The notes under the pieces were generated by a model that had not been told where the DNA came from, made no database searches, and worked only from the letters and a program-made list of their open reading frames with translations. Shown piece by piece: positions 18,759-27,854 of a stretch of DNA of 64,000 nucleotides. How positions within the stretch are numbered: position 1 is the first letter of the stretch; each line of letters opens with the position of its first letter. Source of the DNA: Phyllobacterium phragmitis (GTDB taxonomy: Bacteria; Pseudomonadota; Alphaproteobacteria; Rhizobiales; Rhizobiaceae); NCBI RefSeq assembly GCF_002980495.1, contig NZ_PVBR01000004.1:124001-188000 (forward strand). The letters run 5' to 3'. Position numbers and translations under genes: made by a program.

Positions 18759-18779
18759 TCCAATGGTCATCGCATGCGC

Positions 18780-18809
18780 AAGGGCGGCGAAGATGAATTC
18801 ACCGCCCTT
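18780..18809. terminator. Bidirectional hairpin between convergent genes
   Basis: AAGGGCGG (18780-18787) pairs perfectly with CCGCCCTT (18802-18809), and an inner GAA/TTC pairing extends the stem after one mismatch. It lies in the short space between two convergent genes, so it probably ends both transcripts. Confidence 0.55.
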
Positions 18810-18853
18810 GTTCTAATGCACGCTTGTCTACCGATGCTTACCTTACCGGGTCC

Positions 18854-21800
18854 TCACCACTTGATGCGCAAGCCCAGCGTACCGCCGAGGGAATAGCTGT
18901 CGCCGAAATCGGCCAGGCTTGTGCGGGCGAAGGCCTCGCCATAGAGCGAATAGCGATCGTCAGACCAGTTATAGGAACCGCCAAGGCCGATGCCGCCCCA
19001 GATACGATCGTTCTCGCTGGCGAAATTGACCTTCCTGGTACTCCCGACGCTCACCTCCGTTCCGTTGAGGAACTCGTAGTAGAAATTGCCGGCACCATAG
19101 GCGCTGATGCGGCTGGTGGTGCCGTTGCCGGCCTGCCAGCTATGCTGATAATCGAGCTGCAGGCCCGTCCGGCCGAGAAGGCTGTCGCCGCGGAGCAGCG
19201 ATACATTCGCAAGGAAGGGCACACGATCGACGAAATCGTCGAAGTCGATGCTGGAATAGACCAGTTGCGCCTGCGGCGTCAGCGTCCAATTGTCATTGAG
19301 ATCAAAACGCCGTCCAGTCTCGAGCCCGACCGCATAGCCGAAGCCCTTCAGCCCCGATGCCATGCTGCTTTCGAGCCGCGAGGAGGTGAGATCGGTCTTG
19401 TACCAGGTCGCCTGTGCCTGACCGTCGAGATAGAACCCGTCATAACCATACCAGGTCAGCGCGCCGCCGACCCCGTAACCCTTGGTGTCGATCTTGCCGT
19501 CACCATAGGGCGAGGACACGTCCGCCGTGCCGGTGGCGTAATGGCCGGTGAGCGAAGCTATCACGACGCCGCTTTGATTTTCGTAGAGCTGGCCGTCCAG
19601 TCCGGCTTGCGCCTTCCAGAGTGTCTGATCGTAGTCGGCTTTGCTCGTTGATGTATCGGGACGCATTGTGCCACGAGACGCCTCCATCCGGCCCCATACG
19701 GCCTGCCGTTCCACCAGAGGGCCGCTGACCGCGGATACGGCGGCATCCGGGGTGGGCGGCACGTCGGCGATGCCGGGGCCGTCACCCTGTTCGATCATCA
19801 GGTTTCCGGCACCCGACCAGTAGCGGTTGCCGACGCGCTGCTTCAGGGTCGGCAGCGTGTTCATCGCCAGCAGGAGCTGTGGATAAGCCTCGTAGAGCGC
19901 CACGCCGGGCTGATAGGTTCCGCGCAGATACCAATCGCCATCGGCCGGCGTGGCAATCCCGTTCTTCTCCAGGCTATAGCTATAGGCGCCGAACCCGATC
20001 GCCTGCTTGCCTTTGGCCTGATAGTTGCCGACCAGTTGGAACGTACCGTCGGACGCTCCGTCGACATCTATGATCTTGATCCCCTCCTGGGTCAATTCTC
20101 CCTTGCCATCGATGTTGGTGATGATGACGTTGGACGTTCCCGATGTACCGCCGCCGACGCGAAGCAGGTCGGTCGGCGCATCATCGCCCTCCAGCACGGT
20201 GTTGAAATGCACAAATCCGTCCTGGCCGGTATAGGCCTCGCGCGCAGTCAGGACCGTTCCCGGCTTGCCGCCCAGATCGACCAGACCGGCATTGGCGAGC
20301 GATTTCACCGTCTGGTCATAGCCGGCCAGTTCAAGAACCGTGCGCTGTTTGACGATATGGTCGGAATTAGCACTGAAAGTCTCGCGCGCTCCCGCGGCCA
20401 AAGTGCCGATATCGACCGTCGTTATCCCGGAATAATCGTTCTTGCCGGTGAGGATCGTCTTGCCGGAACCGATCTGGTGCAGATCGCCGGTTCCGGAAAT
20501 ATCGCCTTCGAACGTATAGGCGTCGGAGCGGTTGAAGATGAACGTGCCGTCATTGTCGACATCGCCGGTGATGCTGCCGGAGTTGCCGCCATTGCCGAGC
20601 TGGAGAACCGCGGCCTTGCCGATCGTCGTACCGCCCGCATAGGTGTTGGCGCCGGTCAGCGTCTCCCATCCGCCGTCGACATCAAGGCCGCCCGCGCCAT
20701 CGATGACACCTTCGAACATATCATTGGCATTGGAGAGGATGAGATCCTTGCCGCCAAGATGGACCTGGCCTGCCTTTCCGCCGGCGAGGCTGCGGATCGT
20801 CGAGCTTGGACCACTCACGCCGGATATATCGAATACCGTATCCGCCTTGACCCGGTTCGACTGCGCGATGCTGCCACTGCCGGCAAGCTTCAGCGCGCCC
20901 TGGTCGATATTGGTGTCGCCCGTATAGGTATCGACAGCCGTCAACGTCAGCGCGCCGGTTCCTATCTTGGTCAAAGGTCCGGAACCATCGATCACGCCAT
21001 TCAAAGTGATATTGTTATTTTGCGTATCGATGATGTTGTTATTTTCGGCAGTGCTGTCCTTCGCGGCGGACATGAGGCTGCGGTTCGAGGCGTTGTCGCT
21101 GCCGGTCTTCTTGCCCAGCGTGATCTTGCGGTTCGAATCGAAGCTCTCTGCGAACTGCAGGACACCGCCGTCGATTCTCACTCCGCCGCTGGCGTGGCCG
21201 AGATTCTTGTCAGCGGCGACGTTGACCTTACCGCTGTTTATCGTCGTGCCGCCCACATAGGTGTTGTTTCCCCTCAAAGCCAGCGTGCCCTTGCCATTAT
21301 GAATGACGCCGTGGTCCACCCCGTCGCCTGCCGGATCAGCATTGTTCGCAAAACCGGGGCCGTTATAGGCGTCGCTGACGATATCGTCATAGATGGTGAT
21401 GGTTTCACCCTCGTCGGCAGCGACAGTCAGCGAATTCGTGCCATTGAGAAAGACGCCGCTGCCGAGCCCGAGACCGTTACCGCCAAAATATCCATTGCCG
21501 CCGGATACCGAGCCGCCGGACAAGGTGCCCTTGCCCTTATATGTAAGGGAGCCACCATCCTCGGTAAATACAGCGCCGCCAAATCCGGCACCGCCGCCGC
21601 CAGCATTGATTCCTGAGTGCCCGCCGCCATATCCTGCCGTCGATCCCTCGCCGCGGGCATTGCCGCCGGCGCCGCCGCCAAAACCACCGTTTCCGCCCTT
21701 GCTATACACGCCGTCAATACCGCCAGCGCCGCCGCCGCCGCCGCCGAAGCCGCCATCTCCACCGCCTGCGGGATTAAGCCCGGCATCCCCGCCACCGCCA

Positions 21801-22717
21801 CCGCCGCCAAAGCCGCCCTTCCCGCCCTTCCCATTATTGCCCCCACCGCCGCCGGAATAGTTTCCGCCATTGCCGCCACCCTGCGCGCCGCCAGCCGGTC
21901 CGCCGCCACGGTGGTTTGCGCCGTTGGCGCCGGCGCCCAAGCCGCCGCCTCCACCTCCGTGCCCTCCCGTATTGGCTTCGCCATTGCCACCGTTCAACCC
22001 GCCGCCACCGGTCCCGGTAGGGGTACAGCAATTTTGCCCCGACGTGCCTGCATTGCCGCCTTGCGCCCTGTTTCCCGCCAGATTGACATTCTCGATGGTG
22101 ACATTGCTGCCCTTGCCGGCAAAGAGAGCGCCGCCGGCTCCCATGCCGCCGCCTGACGAATACCCAGTATTGTTTATGCCTGAACCGCCATCACCGCCTT
22201 TGGCGCGGCCATTGGCCAGGTTGAGGTTGCGTATGTTGACGTCGATCGGGCTGCCGGAACCGGGATTGTCCGGGCGCACGAAGAAGATCTCGCGCTGATT
22301 GCTGCCATCGATCGTCAGGCCGGGCACGCCGGAGCCGTCGATGGTGACGCCGGCCGCGATGCGCGTCGTCTGCGCATTGGTACCGGTCAGGGTCAGCCTC
22401 GGATCCTTCCCTGCAAAAGCATCGGGATCGAAGGCGATCGTCTGATCGCCGCCTCTATTGGCCTGGCTGATCGCCCAGCTCAGGCTGCCGGTAACGTTCG
22501 CATCGCCCGTGTCGGTGGTGCGCGTCACGCAGATTGCGGTCCCGCCACATGCCGCCTGCGCGCCAGTCGTGAACAATGCGGGCAGAATAGCGGTGCTGCC
22601 CAGAAGCAGAAAAACGAGCTTGAAATACCTGTTCTGGCGCGATGGCTTGTGCTTTGGGATGTTGTGGCAAGCATCGGAGTTCAAAAAGATTGGATCGGAC
22701 AGGTTTATACGCGTCAC
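18854..22717 (-). CDS. Autotransporter (type Va) with glycine-rich passenger and beta-barrel
   Basis: Large outer-membrane/surface protein of 1287 residues. It has an extended signal region (about 1-55, ending GAQA-A), a beta-helix-like start, an extreme Gly/Asn/Ala-rich stretch (about 173-383), then at least four autotransporter-associated beta-strand repeats (for example GNNTYVGGTTINSGK, VDTYTGDTNIDQGALKL, ANTYAGGTTIGKAAVLQLG, KNDYSGITTVDIGTL). The C-terminal translocation barrel (about 1000-1287) starts near ERQAVWGRMEASRG and ends with tryptophan after LRIK. Such proteins usually act in adhesion or aggregation; the role here is unknown. Stand-alone gene. Confidence 0.9.
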   Translation of the reverse strand: MTRINLSDPIFLNSDACHNIPKHKPSRQNRYFKLVFLLLGSTAILPALFTTGAQAACGGTAICVTRTTDTGDANVTGSLSWAISQANRGGDQTIAFDPDAFAGKDPRLTLTGTNAQTTRIAAGVTIDGSGVPGLTIDGSNQREIFFVRPDNPGSGSPIDVNIRNLNLANGRAKGGDGGSGINNTGYSSGGGMGAGGALFAGKGSNVTIENVNLAGNRAQGGNAGTSGQNCCTPTGTGGGGLNGGNGEANTGGHGGGGGGLGAGANGANHRGGGPAGGAQGGGNGGNYSGGGGGNNGKGGKGGFGGGGGGGDAGLNPAGGGDGGFGGGGGGAGGIDGVYSKGGNGGFGGGAGGNARGEGSTAGYGGGHSGINAGGGGAGFGGAVFTEDGGSLTYKGKGTLSGGSVSGGNGYFGGNGLGLGSGVFLNGTNSLTVAADEGETITIYDDIVSDAYNGPGFANNADPAGDGVDHGVIHNGKGTLALRGNNTYVGGTTINSGKVNVAADKNLGHASGGVRIDGGVLQFAESFDSNRKITLGKKTGSDNASNRSLMSAAKDSTAENNNIIDTQNNNITLNGVIDGSGPLTKIGTGALTLTAVDTYTGDTNIDQGALKLAGSGSIAQSNRVKADTVFDISGVSGPSSTIRSLAGGKAGQVHLGGKDLILSNANDMFEGVIDGAGGLDVDGGWETLTGANTYAGGTTIGKAAVLQLGNGGNSGSITGDVDNDGTFIFNRSDAYTFEGDISGTGDLHQIGSGKTILTGKNDYSGITTVDIGTLAAGARETFSANSDHIVKQRTVLELAGYDQTVKSLANAGLVDLGGKPGTVLTAREAYTGQDGFVHFNTVLEGDDAPTDLLRVGGGTSGTSNVIITNIDGKGELTQEGIKIIDVDGASDGTFQLVGNYQAKGKQAIGFGAYSYSLEKNGIATPADGDWYLRGTYQPGVALYEAYPQLLLAMNTLPTLKQRVGNRYWSGAGNLMIEQGDGPGIADVPPTPDAAVSAVSGPLVERQAVWGRMEASRGTMRPDTSTSKADYDQTLWKAQAGLDGQLYENQSGVVIASLTGHYATGTADVSSPYGDGKIDTKGYGVGGALTWYGYDGFYLDGQAQATWYKTDLTSSRLESSMASGLKGFGYAVGLETGRRFDLNDNWTLTPQAQLVYSSIDFDDFVDRVPFLANVSLLRGDSLLGRTGLQLDYQHSWQAGNGTTSRISAYGAGNFYYEFLNGTEVSVGSTRKVNFASENDRIWGGIGLGGSYNWSDDRYSLYGEAFARTSLADFGDSYSLGGTLGLRIKW
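21569..22201 (-). repeat. Low-complexity glycine-rich coding repeat in the autotransporter passenger
   Basis: GGC/GGN-dominated tract encoding runs such as GGHGGGGGGLGAGANGA and GGFGGGGGGGDAGLN. On the plus strand it reads as gcc/ccg runs. The degenerate, staggered repeats should make the length prone to slippage and recombination. The only cysteines of the tract are an adjacent pair (NCCT, residues 229-230). Confidence 0.8.
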
Positions 22718-23053
22718 TTTCTGGAATCCTTAAAAACAATTTATGAGGTAAAATAATTTAAATGAAACTCGCGATGGTTGTATGTTCTTGCGCGAATGGT
22801 CCGCAACTCCAACTCTGTGGGTGCACAAATCCATCGGGCAGCCACGGTTGGATAAACCGGCCTGAAACTCAGATTGCATGAAAAGAGAGGGAAGAAGTCG
22901 GGCGCGAAAATGCGATAACAGGGATAGCGCTCGCGAATATCGCGTCGCGATCAAGAAGCGTCACCGAACCCTATAGAGATGCGGCCCCGGCCAATCTCAT
23001 ATAGTAGGAGCGGCCGGGGCGGCCATGTCGATCATATGTGGATCAGACGGCTT
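22718..23053. other. Intergenic region with a strong GC hairpin
   Basis: Upstream region of the autotransporter gene and downstream region of the GlsB-like gene. A perfect 9-bp stem, GCCCCGGCC (22984-22992) with GGCCGGGGC (23012-23020), closes a 19-base loop just after the GlsB-like stop and is a likely terminator, though no T-run follows. Closer to the autotransporter start the DNA is AT-rich (about 22730-22770) and probably contains its promoter. A second smaller dyad, CGCGAATATCGCG, lies at about 22934-22946. Confidence 0.5.
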
Positions 23054-23305
23054 CTATCGCCGGATAACCCGTCCAAGAGCGATCAGAATACATGCGCCGA
23101 CGAAGCCCGCGACGAGATATCCGATCCAGCCGGTAAGAGTGACACCGACGAGCCCCAGGAGCGCATTTGCGATAATGGCTCCAACGATACCGAGAAGGAT
23201 ATTGGCGATGAGGCCCATATTGCTCTTCATGACCATTTCAGCGAGCCAACCGGCAATGCCGCCGATAATGATTGCTGCGATCCAGCCGACGCCAGCATTT
23301 TCCAT
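23054..23305 (-). CDS. GlsB/YeaQ/YmgE family stress-response membrane protein
   Basis: Tiny inner-membrane protein of 83 residues, formerly called transglycosylase-associated protein. The family pattern is clear: GWIAAIIIGGIAGWLAEMVMK, GLIANILLGIVGAIIANALLG and a C-terminal helix GWIGYLVAGFVGACILI, giving three glycine-rich helices. Members are induced by general or acid stress in several bacteria; the molecular role is not known. Single-gene unit on the minus strand. Confidence 0.92.
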   Translation of the reverse strand: MENAGVGWIAAIIIGGIAGWLAEMVMKSNMGLIANILLGIVGAIIANALLGLVGVTLTGWIGYLVAGFVGACILIALGRVIRR

Positions 23306-23755
23306 TTAAGTGTCTCCCGTCCTTGATTTATCGAAATGGTTTATGAGCAAAGATATTAGCCGGGTTATCTCCCCGTTAAGCCGGAGAGCCGACGCACGAT
23401 CATAACCCCGGCAGCGGTCGGAGAAAACACCCGAATCAACGGGTCCCACAGGCATCTGCGCGAGACGCGGATCATTCCCGCTTCCATGCCCGGTCGAACG
23501 CCTTCCGTCGAGTTCATAGGTGCCGAAGGTGAACTGGTAACCCGGTTCTGGCCGCAATCAGCTGCTTATCCGCTCGCCAGACCATCCCCTTTCGACTCCG
23601 CCTCCTGCAACGGCGCCCGCTTCTATGCACAGGTGCTCAGGCCGATATGGCCGGGCTAATTGCCTGAATTTCCCGTTCATGAGATACTAGCTGCGGAATT
23701 TCTACAGATTGCGGGTTCGTGTCCACAGCCGGTCAAGGCAGGGAGGGGCAAGAAA
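23306..23755. other. Intergenic region upstream of the cytochrome oxidase operon
   Basis: About 450 bases without a gene that can be supported. A 57-codon plus-strand frame (23486-23659, starting MPGRTPSVEFIGAEGELV) and an 83-codon minus-strand frame (23306-23557) overlap each other; neither matches a known family, and at most one can be real. The interval probably holds the divergent promoters of the GlsB-like gene and the oxidase operon. Confidence 0.35.
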
Positions 23756-24571
23756 ATGGCTGTAGTCGTGGTTCTGGTTGTCCTGGCGGTCGGGTCCGTA
23801 TTATTCCATCTGCTCAGTCCGTGGTGGTGGACGCCGATAGCGTCCAACTGGAACTATATCGACAATACGATCATCATTACATTCTGGATCACCGGCATCG
23901 TCTTTGTCGCGGTCGTGCTGTTCATGGCCTATTGCGTCCTGCGCTTTCGCCACCGGCCCGGAAGCCGCGCAGCCTATGAACCGGAGAACCGCAAGCTGGA
24001 ATGGTGGCTGGCCACGGTGACGGCCGTAGGCGTCGTGGCAATGCTGACACCCGGCCTTTTCGTATGGCACCAGTTCGTCACCGTCCCCGACGACGCCACC
24101 GAGGTGGAAGTCGTCGGCCAGCAATGGCTGTGGAGCTTCCGGCTTCCCGGAAGCAACGGGCAGTTGGGCACATCGGAAATCAGCAGCGTCGCCATGGACA
24201 ATTCGCTGGGCCTCAACAAGAACGACGCCAATGGTCTCGACGACATCATCATAGAAGGCGGAGAATTGCACCTGCCGGTCGGCAAGCCCGTCAAGGTGCT
24301 GCTGCGCTCCATCGACGTCCTGCACAATTTCTATGTGCCCGAGTTCAGAGCCAAGATGGATATGGTTCCGGGGATGGTGACCTATTTCTGGTTCACGCCC
24401 ACACGGACGGGAACCTTCGAGATTCTCTGCGCCGAACTTTGCGGCGTCGGTCATCCGCAAATGCGCGGAACCGTCGTGATCGAGAGTGAGGCGGACTACC
24501 AGGCATGGCTGCAGGAGCAGCCGACATTCAATCAACTGACGGCATCCGGAGAAGCACAGGCAGCGAATTGA
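23756..24571 (+). CDS. coxB: Cytochrome c oxidase subunit II (CoxM-like)
   Basis: Membrane-anchored CuA subunit of 271 residues that accepts electrons from cytochrome c. Two transmembrane hairpin helices (about 40-62 and 85-105) precede the cupredoxin domain. The CuA ligands are H190 (DVLHNFYVPEF), then C225, E227, C229, H233 and M236 in CAELCGVGHPQM. A segment rich in Asn/Asp (about 147-163) is inserted in the cupredoxin domain. The ATG at 23756 has GGGAGGGG ten bases upstream; a TTG far upstream is rejected. First gene of an operon with subunits I, III, III-like and IV. Confidence 0.93.
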   Translation: MAVVVVLVVLAVGSVLFHLLSPWWWTPIASNWNYIDNTIIITFWITGIVFVAVVLFMAYCVLRFRHRPGSRAAYEPENRKLEWWLATVTAVGVVAMLTPGLFVWHQFVTVPDDATEVEVVGQQWLWSFRLPGSNGQLGTSEISSVAMDNSLGLNKNDANGLDDIIIEGGELHLPVGKPVKVLLRSIDVLHNFYVPEFRAKMDMVPGMVTYFWFTPTRTGTFEILCAELCGVGHPQMRGTVVIESEADYQAWLQEQPTFNQLTASGEAQAAN

Positions 24572-24626
24572 GCAGGCACGGCCGCTTGGAGGATGAAGGC
24601 GGCTAGAACGACAGGGAGGTGTAAAG

Positions 24627-26405
24627 ATGGTCGAGATCCAATCCGGCATAGACGAAGCCATCCCGCCAGCCGAAACCGAAGATGTGGAGCTTTACCATCC
24701 GAAGAGCTGGTGGACGAAATACGTCTTCAGCCAGGACGCCAAAGTGATCGCCATCCAATATTCCATGACGGCCATATCGATCGGGATGGTCGCGCTGGTT
24801 CTGTCATGGCTGATGCGCCTGCAGCTGGCCTTTCCCGGCACGTTCACCTTCATCGACGCGGAGAGCTATTACCAGTTCATCACCATGCACGGCATGATCA
24901 TGGTGATCTATCTCCTCACTGCGCTGTTTCTCGGCGGGTTCGGCAATTATCTGATCCCGCTGATGCTCGGCGCGCGCGACATGGTGTTTCCCTACGCCAA
25001 CATGCTGAGCTACTGGCTCTATCTGCTGGCCGTGCTGGTGCTGGTTGCCAGCTTCTTCGTACCCGGTGGACCAACGGGCGCCGGCTGGACGCTCTACCCG
25101 CCGCAAGCGGTCCTGTCCGGCACTCCGGGAGGGCAGGACTGGGGCATCATCCTGATGCTGGTATCGCTGATCCTGTTCATCATCGGCTTCACCATGGGCG
25201 GATTGAACTATGTCGTCACCGTCCTGCAGGGACGGACGCGCGGCATGACACTGATGCGCATGCCGCTGACGATATGGGGGATTTTCACCGCCACCGTCAT
25301 GGCGCTATTGGCTTTTCCCGCGCTCTTCGTTGCCGCGGTGATGATGCTGTTCGACCGGCTGCTCGGGACGAGCTTCTTCATGCCCGCCATCATCGAAATG
25401 GGCGAGCGTCTGCAGCATGGCGGCGGCAGCCCGATCCTGTTCCAACACCTGTTCTGGTTCTTCGGCCATCCGGAAGTCTATATCGTCGCCCTGCCGGCCT
25501 TCGGCATCGTCTCCGATCTGATCAGCACCCATGCGCGGAAGAATATCTTCGGCTATCGCATGATGGTGTGGGCGATCGTGGTCATCGGCGCGCTCAGCTT
25601 CATCGTCTGGGCGCACCATATGTATGTCAGCGGCATGAACCCGACCTTCGGCTTCTTCTTCGCCACCACGACGCTGATCATCGCGGTTCCCACCGCCATC
25701 AAGGTTTACAACTGGGTGCTCACGCTGTGGCGGGGCGATATTCACCTGACGCTGCCGATGCTGTTTGCCCTCGGCTTCATCGTCACCTTCGTCAATGGCG
25801 GGTTGACGGGTCTGTTCCTCGGCAATGTCGTGGTCGACGTTCCGCTTTCGGACACGATGTTCGTCGTCGCGCATTTCCATATGGTGATGGGCGTCGCGCC
25901 GATCATGGTGATCTTCGGGGCGATCTATCATTGGTACCCCAAGGTCACCGGACGCATGCTGAACGAGACGATGGGCCATATCCACTTCTGGATCACGTTT
26001 CTCGGCGCCTATGCGATCTTCTTCCCCATGCATTATCTCGGACTGATGGGCGTGCCGCGGCGCTATCATGAAATGGGCGAGACGATCTTCAATCCACCAT
26101 CGGCGCAGACGCTGAACATTTTCATCACCGCGATGGCGCTGGCTGTCGGCGCCGCCCAGATGCTGTTCCTGTTCAACCTGGCGTGGAGCCTGTTCAAAGG
26201 CAAGTTGGCGGGCGGCAATCCGTGGCGGGCGACGACGCTCGAATGGCAGACGCCGCAGACACCGCCGGCCCATGGCAATTGGGGCAAGGAATTGCCGATC
26301 GTCTATCGCTGGGCCTATGATTACAGCGTTCCCGGTGCCGCGGAGGATTTCATCCCGCAGAACCAGCCGGCACCCGACAGGCTATCCAGAGGAGCGCTGA
26401 CATGA
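24627..26405 (+). CDS. ctaD: Cytochrome c oxidase subunit I (CoxN-like)
   Basis: Catalytic heme-copper subunit of 592 residues, twelve or more helices. Heme a ligand H88 in ITMHGMIM; D-channel entrance FGNYLIPLMLGARD; GHPEVY (280-285) with the glutamate and the His-Tyr pair; CuB histidines H330-H331 in VWAHHMYVSG; and H416/H418 in VVAHFHMVMG for the hemes. These define an A1-type proton-pumping oxidase. GGGAGG precedes the ATG. Together with the other genes it resembles the alternative aa3-type CoxMNOP oxidase of Bradyrhizobium. Confidence 0.96.
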   Translation: MVEIQSGIDEAIPPAETEDVELYHPKSWWTKYVFSQDAKVIAIQYSMTAISIGMVALVLSWLMRLQLAFPGTFTFIDAESYYQFITMHGMIMVIYLLTALFLGGFGNYLIPLMLGARDMVFPYANMLSYWLYLLAVLVLVASFFVPGGPTGAGWTLYPPQAVLSGTPGGQDWGIILMLVSLILFIIGFTMGGLNYVVTVLQGRTRGMTLMRMPLTIWGIFTATVMALLAFPALFVAAVMMLFDRLLGTSFFMPAIIEMGERLQHGGGSPILFQHLFWFFGHPEVYIVALPAFGIVSDLISTHARKNIFGYRMMVWAIVVIGALSFIVWAHHMYVSGMNPTFGFFFATTTLIIAVPTAIKVYNWVLTLWRGDIHLTLPMLFALGFIVTFVNGGLTGLFLGNVVVDVPLSDTMFVVAHFHMVMGVAPIMVIFGAIYHWYPKVTGRMLNETMGHIHFWITFLGAYAIFFPMHYLGLMGVPRRYHEMGETIFNPPSAQTLNIFITAMALAVGAAQMLFLFNLAWSLFKGKLAGGNPWRATTLEWQTPQTPPAHGNWGKELPIVYRWAYDYSVPGAAEDFIPQNQPAPDRLSRGALT

Positions 26406-27109
26406 GCGCCATCCTCATCTTCATGGCCGGGATCGCCGCAATCATCACCTGGTGGATGGCGCAGCAGAGGCTGACGTCGAAGCCCTGGCTGGAGGTGGGC
26501 CGCGCCGGCGACGCACCCGGCAGGGACGGATCATCCCTGGCAATCGAGAAAATCGGCCTCGGCGTGTTTCTCGCCGTGGTCGGCGCTTTGTTCGCGCTTT
26601 TCATCAGCGCCTATTTCATGCGCATGGACATGGCCGATTGGTGGGCGGTCCCGGTGCCGAAACTGCTCTGGGTCAATACGGTCGCGCTGGGCTTGAGCAG
26701 CGTCGCGCTGCAATGGGCGAAGACCGAGATACGGGAAGGCCACGACGAAGCCGTGAAAATGGCGCTTCTCGCAGCGCTTGCGACAGCCGTGCTGTTTCTG
26801 GTCGGGCAGGTCCTGGCGTGGCGGGAGCTGGTGGCGGCAGGTTACGTCCTTGCCGACAATCCGGCGAACAGCTTCTTCTACATGATCACCGGAATGCATG
26901 GCCTGCACATCATCGGCGGGCTCGTCGTGCTGAGCCGGACAACGCTCAGGACCTGGAACGGTGCTGTGCAGCAGGACAAGCTGCGCTTGAGCGTGGAGCT
27001 TTGCGCCATGTACTGGCATTTCATGCTGTTCGTCTGGCTCATCCTGTTTGCCCTCTTCGCCGGCTGGGCGAATGATTTCATCGATATCTGCCGTCAGTTG
27101 CTCACATGA
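26402..27109 (+). CDS. Cytochrome c oxidase subunit III family protein (first copy)
   Basis: Integral membrane subunit of 235 residues with about seven helices. Subunit III features include ITGMHGLHIIGGLVVL and the C-terminal YWHFMLFVWLILFALF, with the conserved histidines in HGLH and YWHF. Starts in an ATGA overlap with subunit I. It is followed by a second subunit III-like gene, as coxO/coxP in Bradyrhizobium, so the two are probably paralogous parts of one complex. Confidence 0.88.
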   Translation: MSAILIFMAGIAAIITWWMAQQRLTSKPWLEVGRAGDAPGRDGSSLAIEKIGLGVFLAVVGALFALFISAYFMRMDMADWWAVPVPKLLWVNTVALGLSSVALQWAKTEIREGHDEAVKMALLAALATAVLFLVGQVLAWRELVAAGYVLADNPANSFFYMITGMHGLHIIGGLVVLSRTTLRTWNGAVQQDKLRLSVELCAMYWHFMLFVWLILFALFAGWANDFIDICRQLLT

Positions 27110-27120
27110 GGGGGTTGGGG

Positions 27121-27843
27121 ATGTCTGAAACCACACAAACGAATACCGGTGAAGTTCTCCCAAGGCCCGGAGGGCTGCGCGGCATCGCCGCCGATTGGGC
27201 GTCGGATCAGCGGACGTTCAAGAACGTCTCCTGGGGAAAGGCCATGATGTGGATCTTCCTCCTGAGCGATACCTTCGTCTTCGGCTGTTTCCTGCTGGCC
27301 TATATGACGGCGCGCATGTCCACGACCGTACCCTGGCCCATCCCCAGCGAGGTCTTCGCGCTGACGATCGGCGGGCATGAAATCCCCCTGATCCTGATTG
27401 CGATCATGACCTTCGTGCTGATCTCAAGCAGCGGAACGATGGCCATGGCCGTCAATTACGGATACCGTCGCGACCGCCGCAAGACGGCTGTCCTGATGCT
27501 GGTGACGGCAGCCTTCGGCGCGGCATTCGTCGGCATGCAGGCCTTCGAATGGACCAAGCTGATCATGGAAGGGGTCCGGCCCTGGGGCAACCCATGGGGT
27601 GCGGCGCAGTTCGGTTCGACCTTCTTCATGATCACCGGCTTTCACGGCACCCATGTGACAATCGGCGTCATCTTTCTCCTGATCATCGCCCGCAAGGTTC
27701 TGCGTGGAGATTTCGATGTCGAAAGACGCGGCTTCTTCACCAGCAGAAAGGGTCATTACGAGACCGTCGAAATCATGGGCCTCTACTGGCACTTCGTCGA
27801 TCTGGTGTGGGTGTTCATCTTCGCTTTCTTCTATCTCTGGTGA
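27121..27843 (+). CDS. Cytochrome c oxidase subunit III family protein (second copy)
   Basis: Membrane protein of 240 residues homologous to heme-copper oxidase subunit III: WIFLLSDTFVFGCFLLAY, GMQAFEW, FMITGFHGTHVTIGVIFLL and the closing YWHFVDLVWVFIFAFFYLW. It has a better match to canonical subunit III than the preceding gene. ATG 27121 follows a GGGGG/GGGG ribosome site; an ATG at 27106 overlapping the previous stop is an alternative that would add five residues. Confidence 0.9.
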   Translation: MSETTQTNTGEVLPRPGGLRGIAADWASDQRTFKNVSWGKAMMWIFLLSDTFVFGCFLLAYMTARMSTTVPWPIPSEVFALTIGGHEIPLILIAIMTFVLISSSGTMAMAVNYGYRRDRRKTAVLMLVTAAFGAAFVGMQAFEWTKLIMEGVRPWGNPWGAAQFGSTFFMITGFHGTHVTIGVIFLLIIARKVLRGDFDVERRGFFTSRKGHYETVEIMGLYWHFVDLVWVFIFAFFYLW

Positions 27844-27854
27844 GGGTCAGGGCC

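Noticed and set aside
20036-21616. A 526-codon plus-strand frame
   Set aside because: Antisense to the autotransporter beta-strand repeat region; no family resemblance and no ribosome site.
21393-22156. Long plus-strand proline- and alanine-rich frames opposite the autotransporter
   Set aside because: They are the complement of the Gly-rich repeat codons of the autotransporter gene; composition and lack of domains mark them as mirror frames.
21550-22200. Regular repeats that could suggest a CRISPR array or satellite
   Set aside because: The periodicity is codon-based glycine repeats in an open frame, with no conserved repeat-spacer units.
23486-23659. A 57-codon plus-strand frame upstream of the oxidase operon
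   Set aside because: Protein-like in places but overlapped by an opposing frame, no ribosome site and no family; kept only as a note in the intergenic entry.
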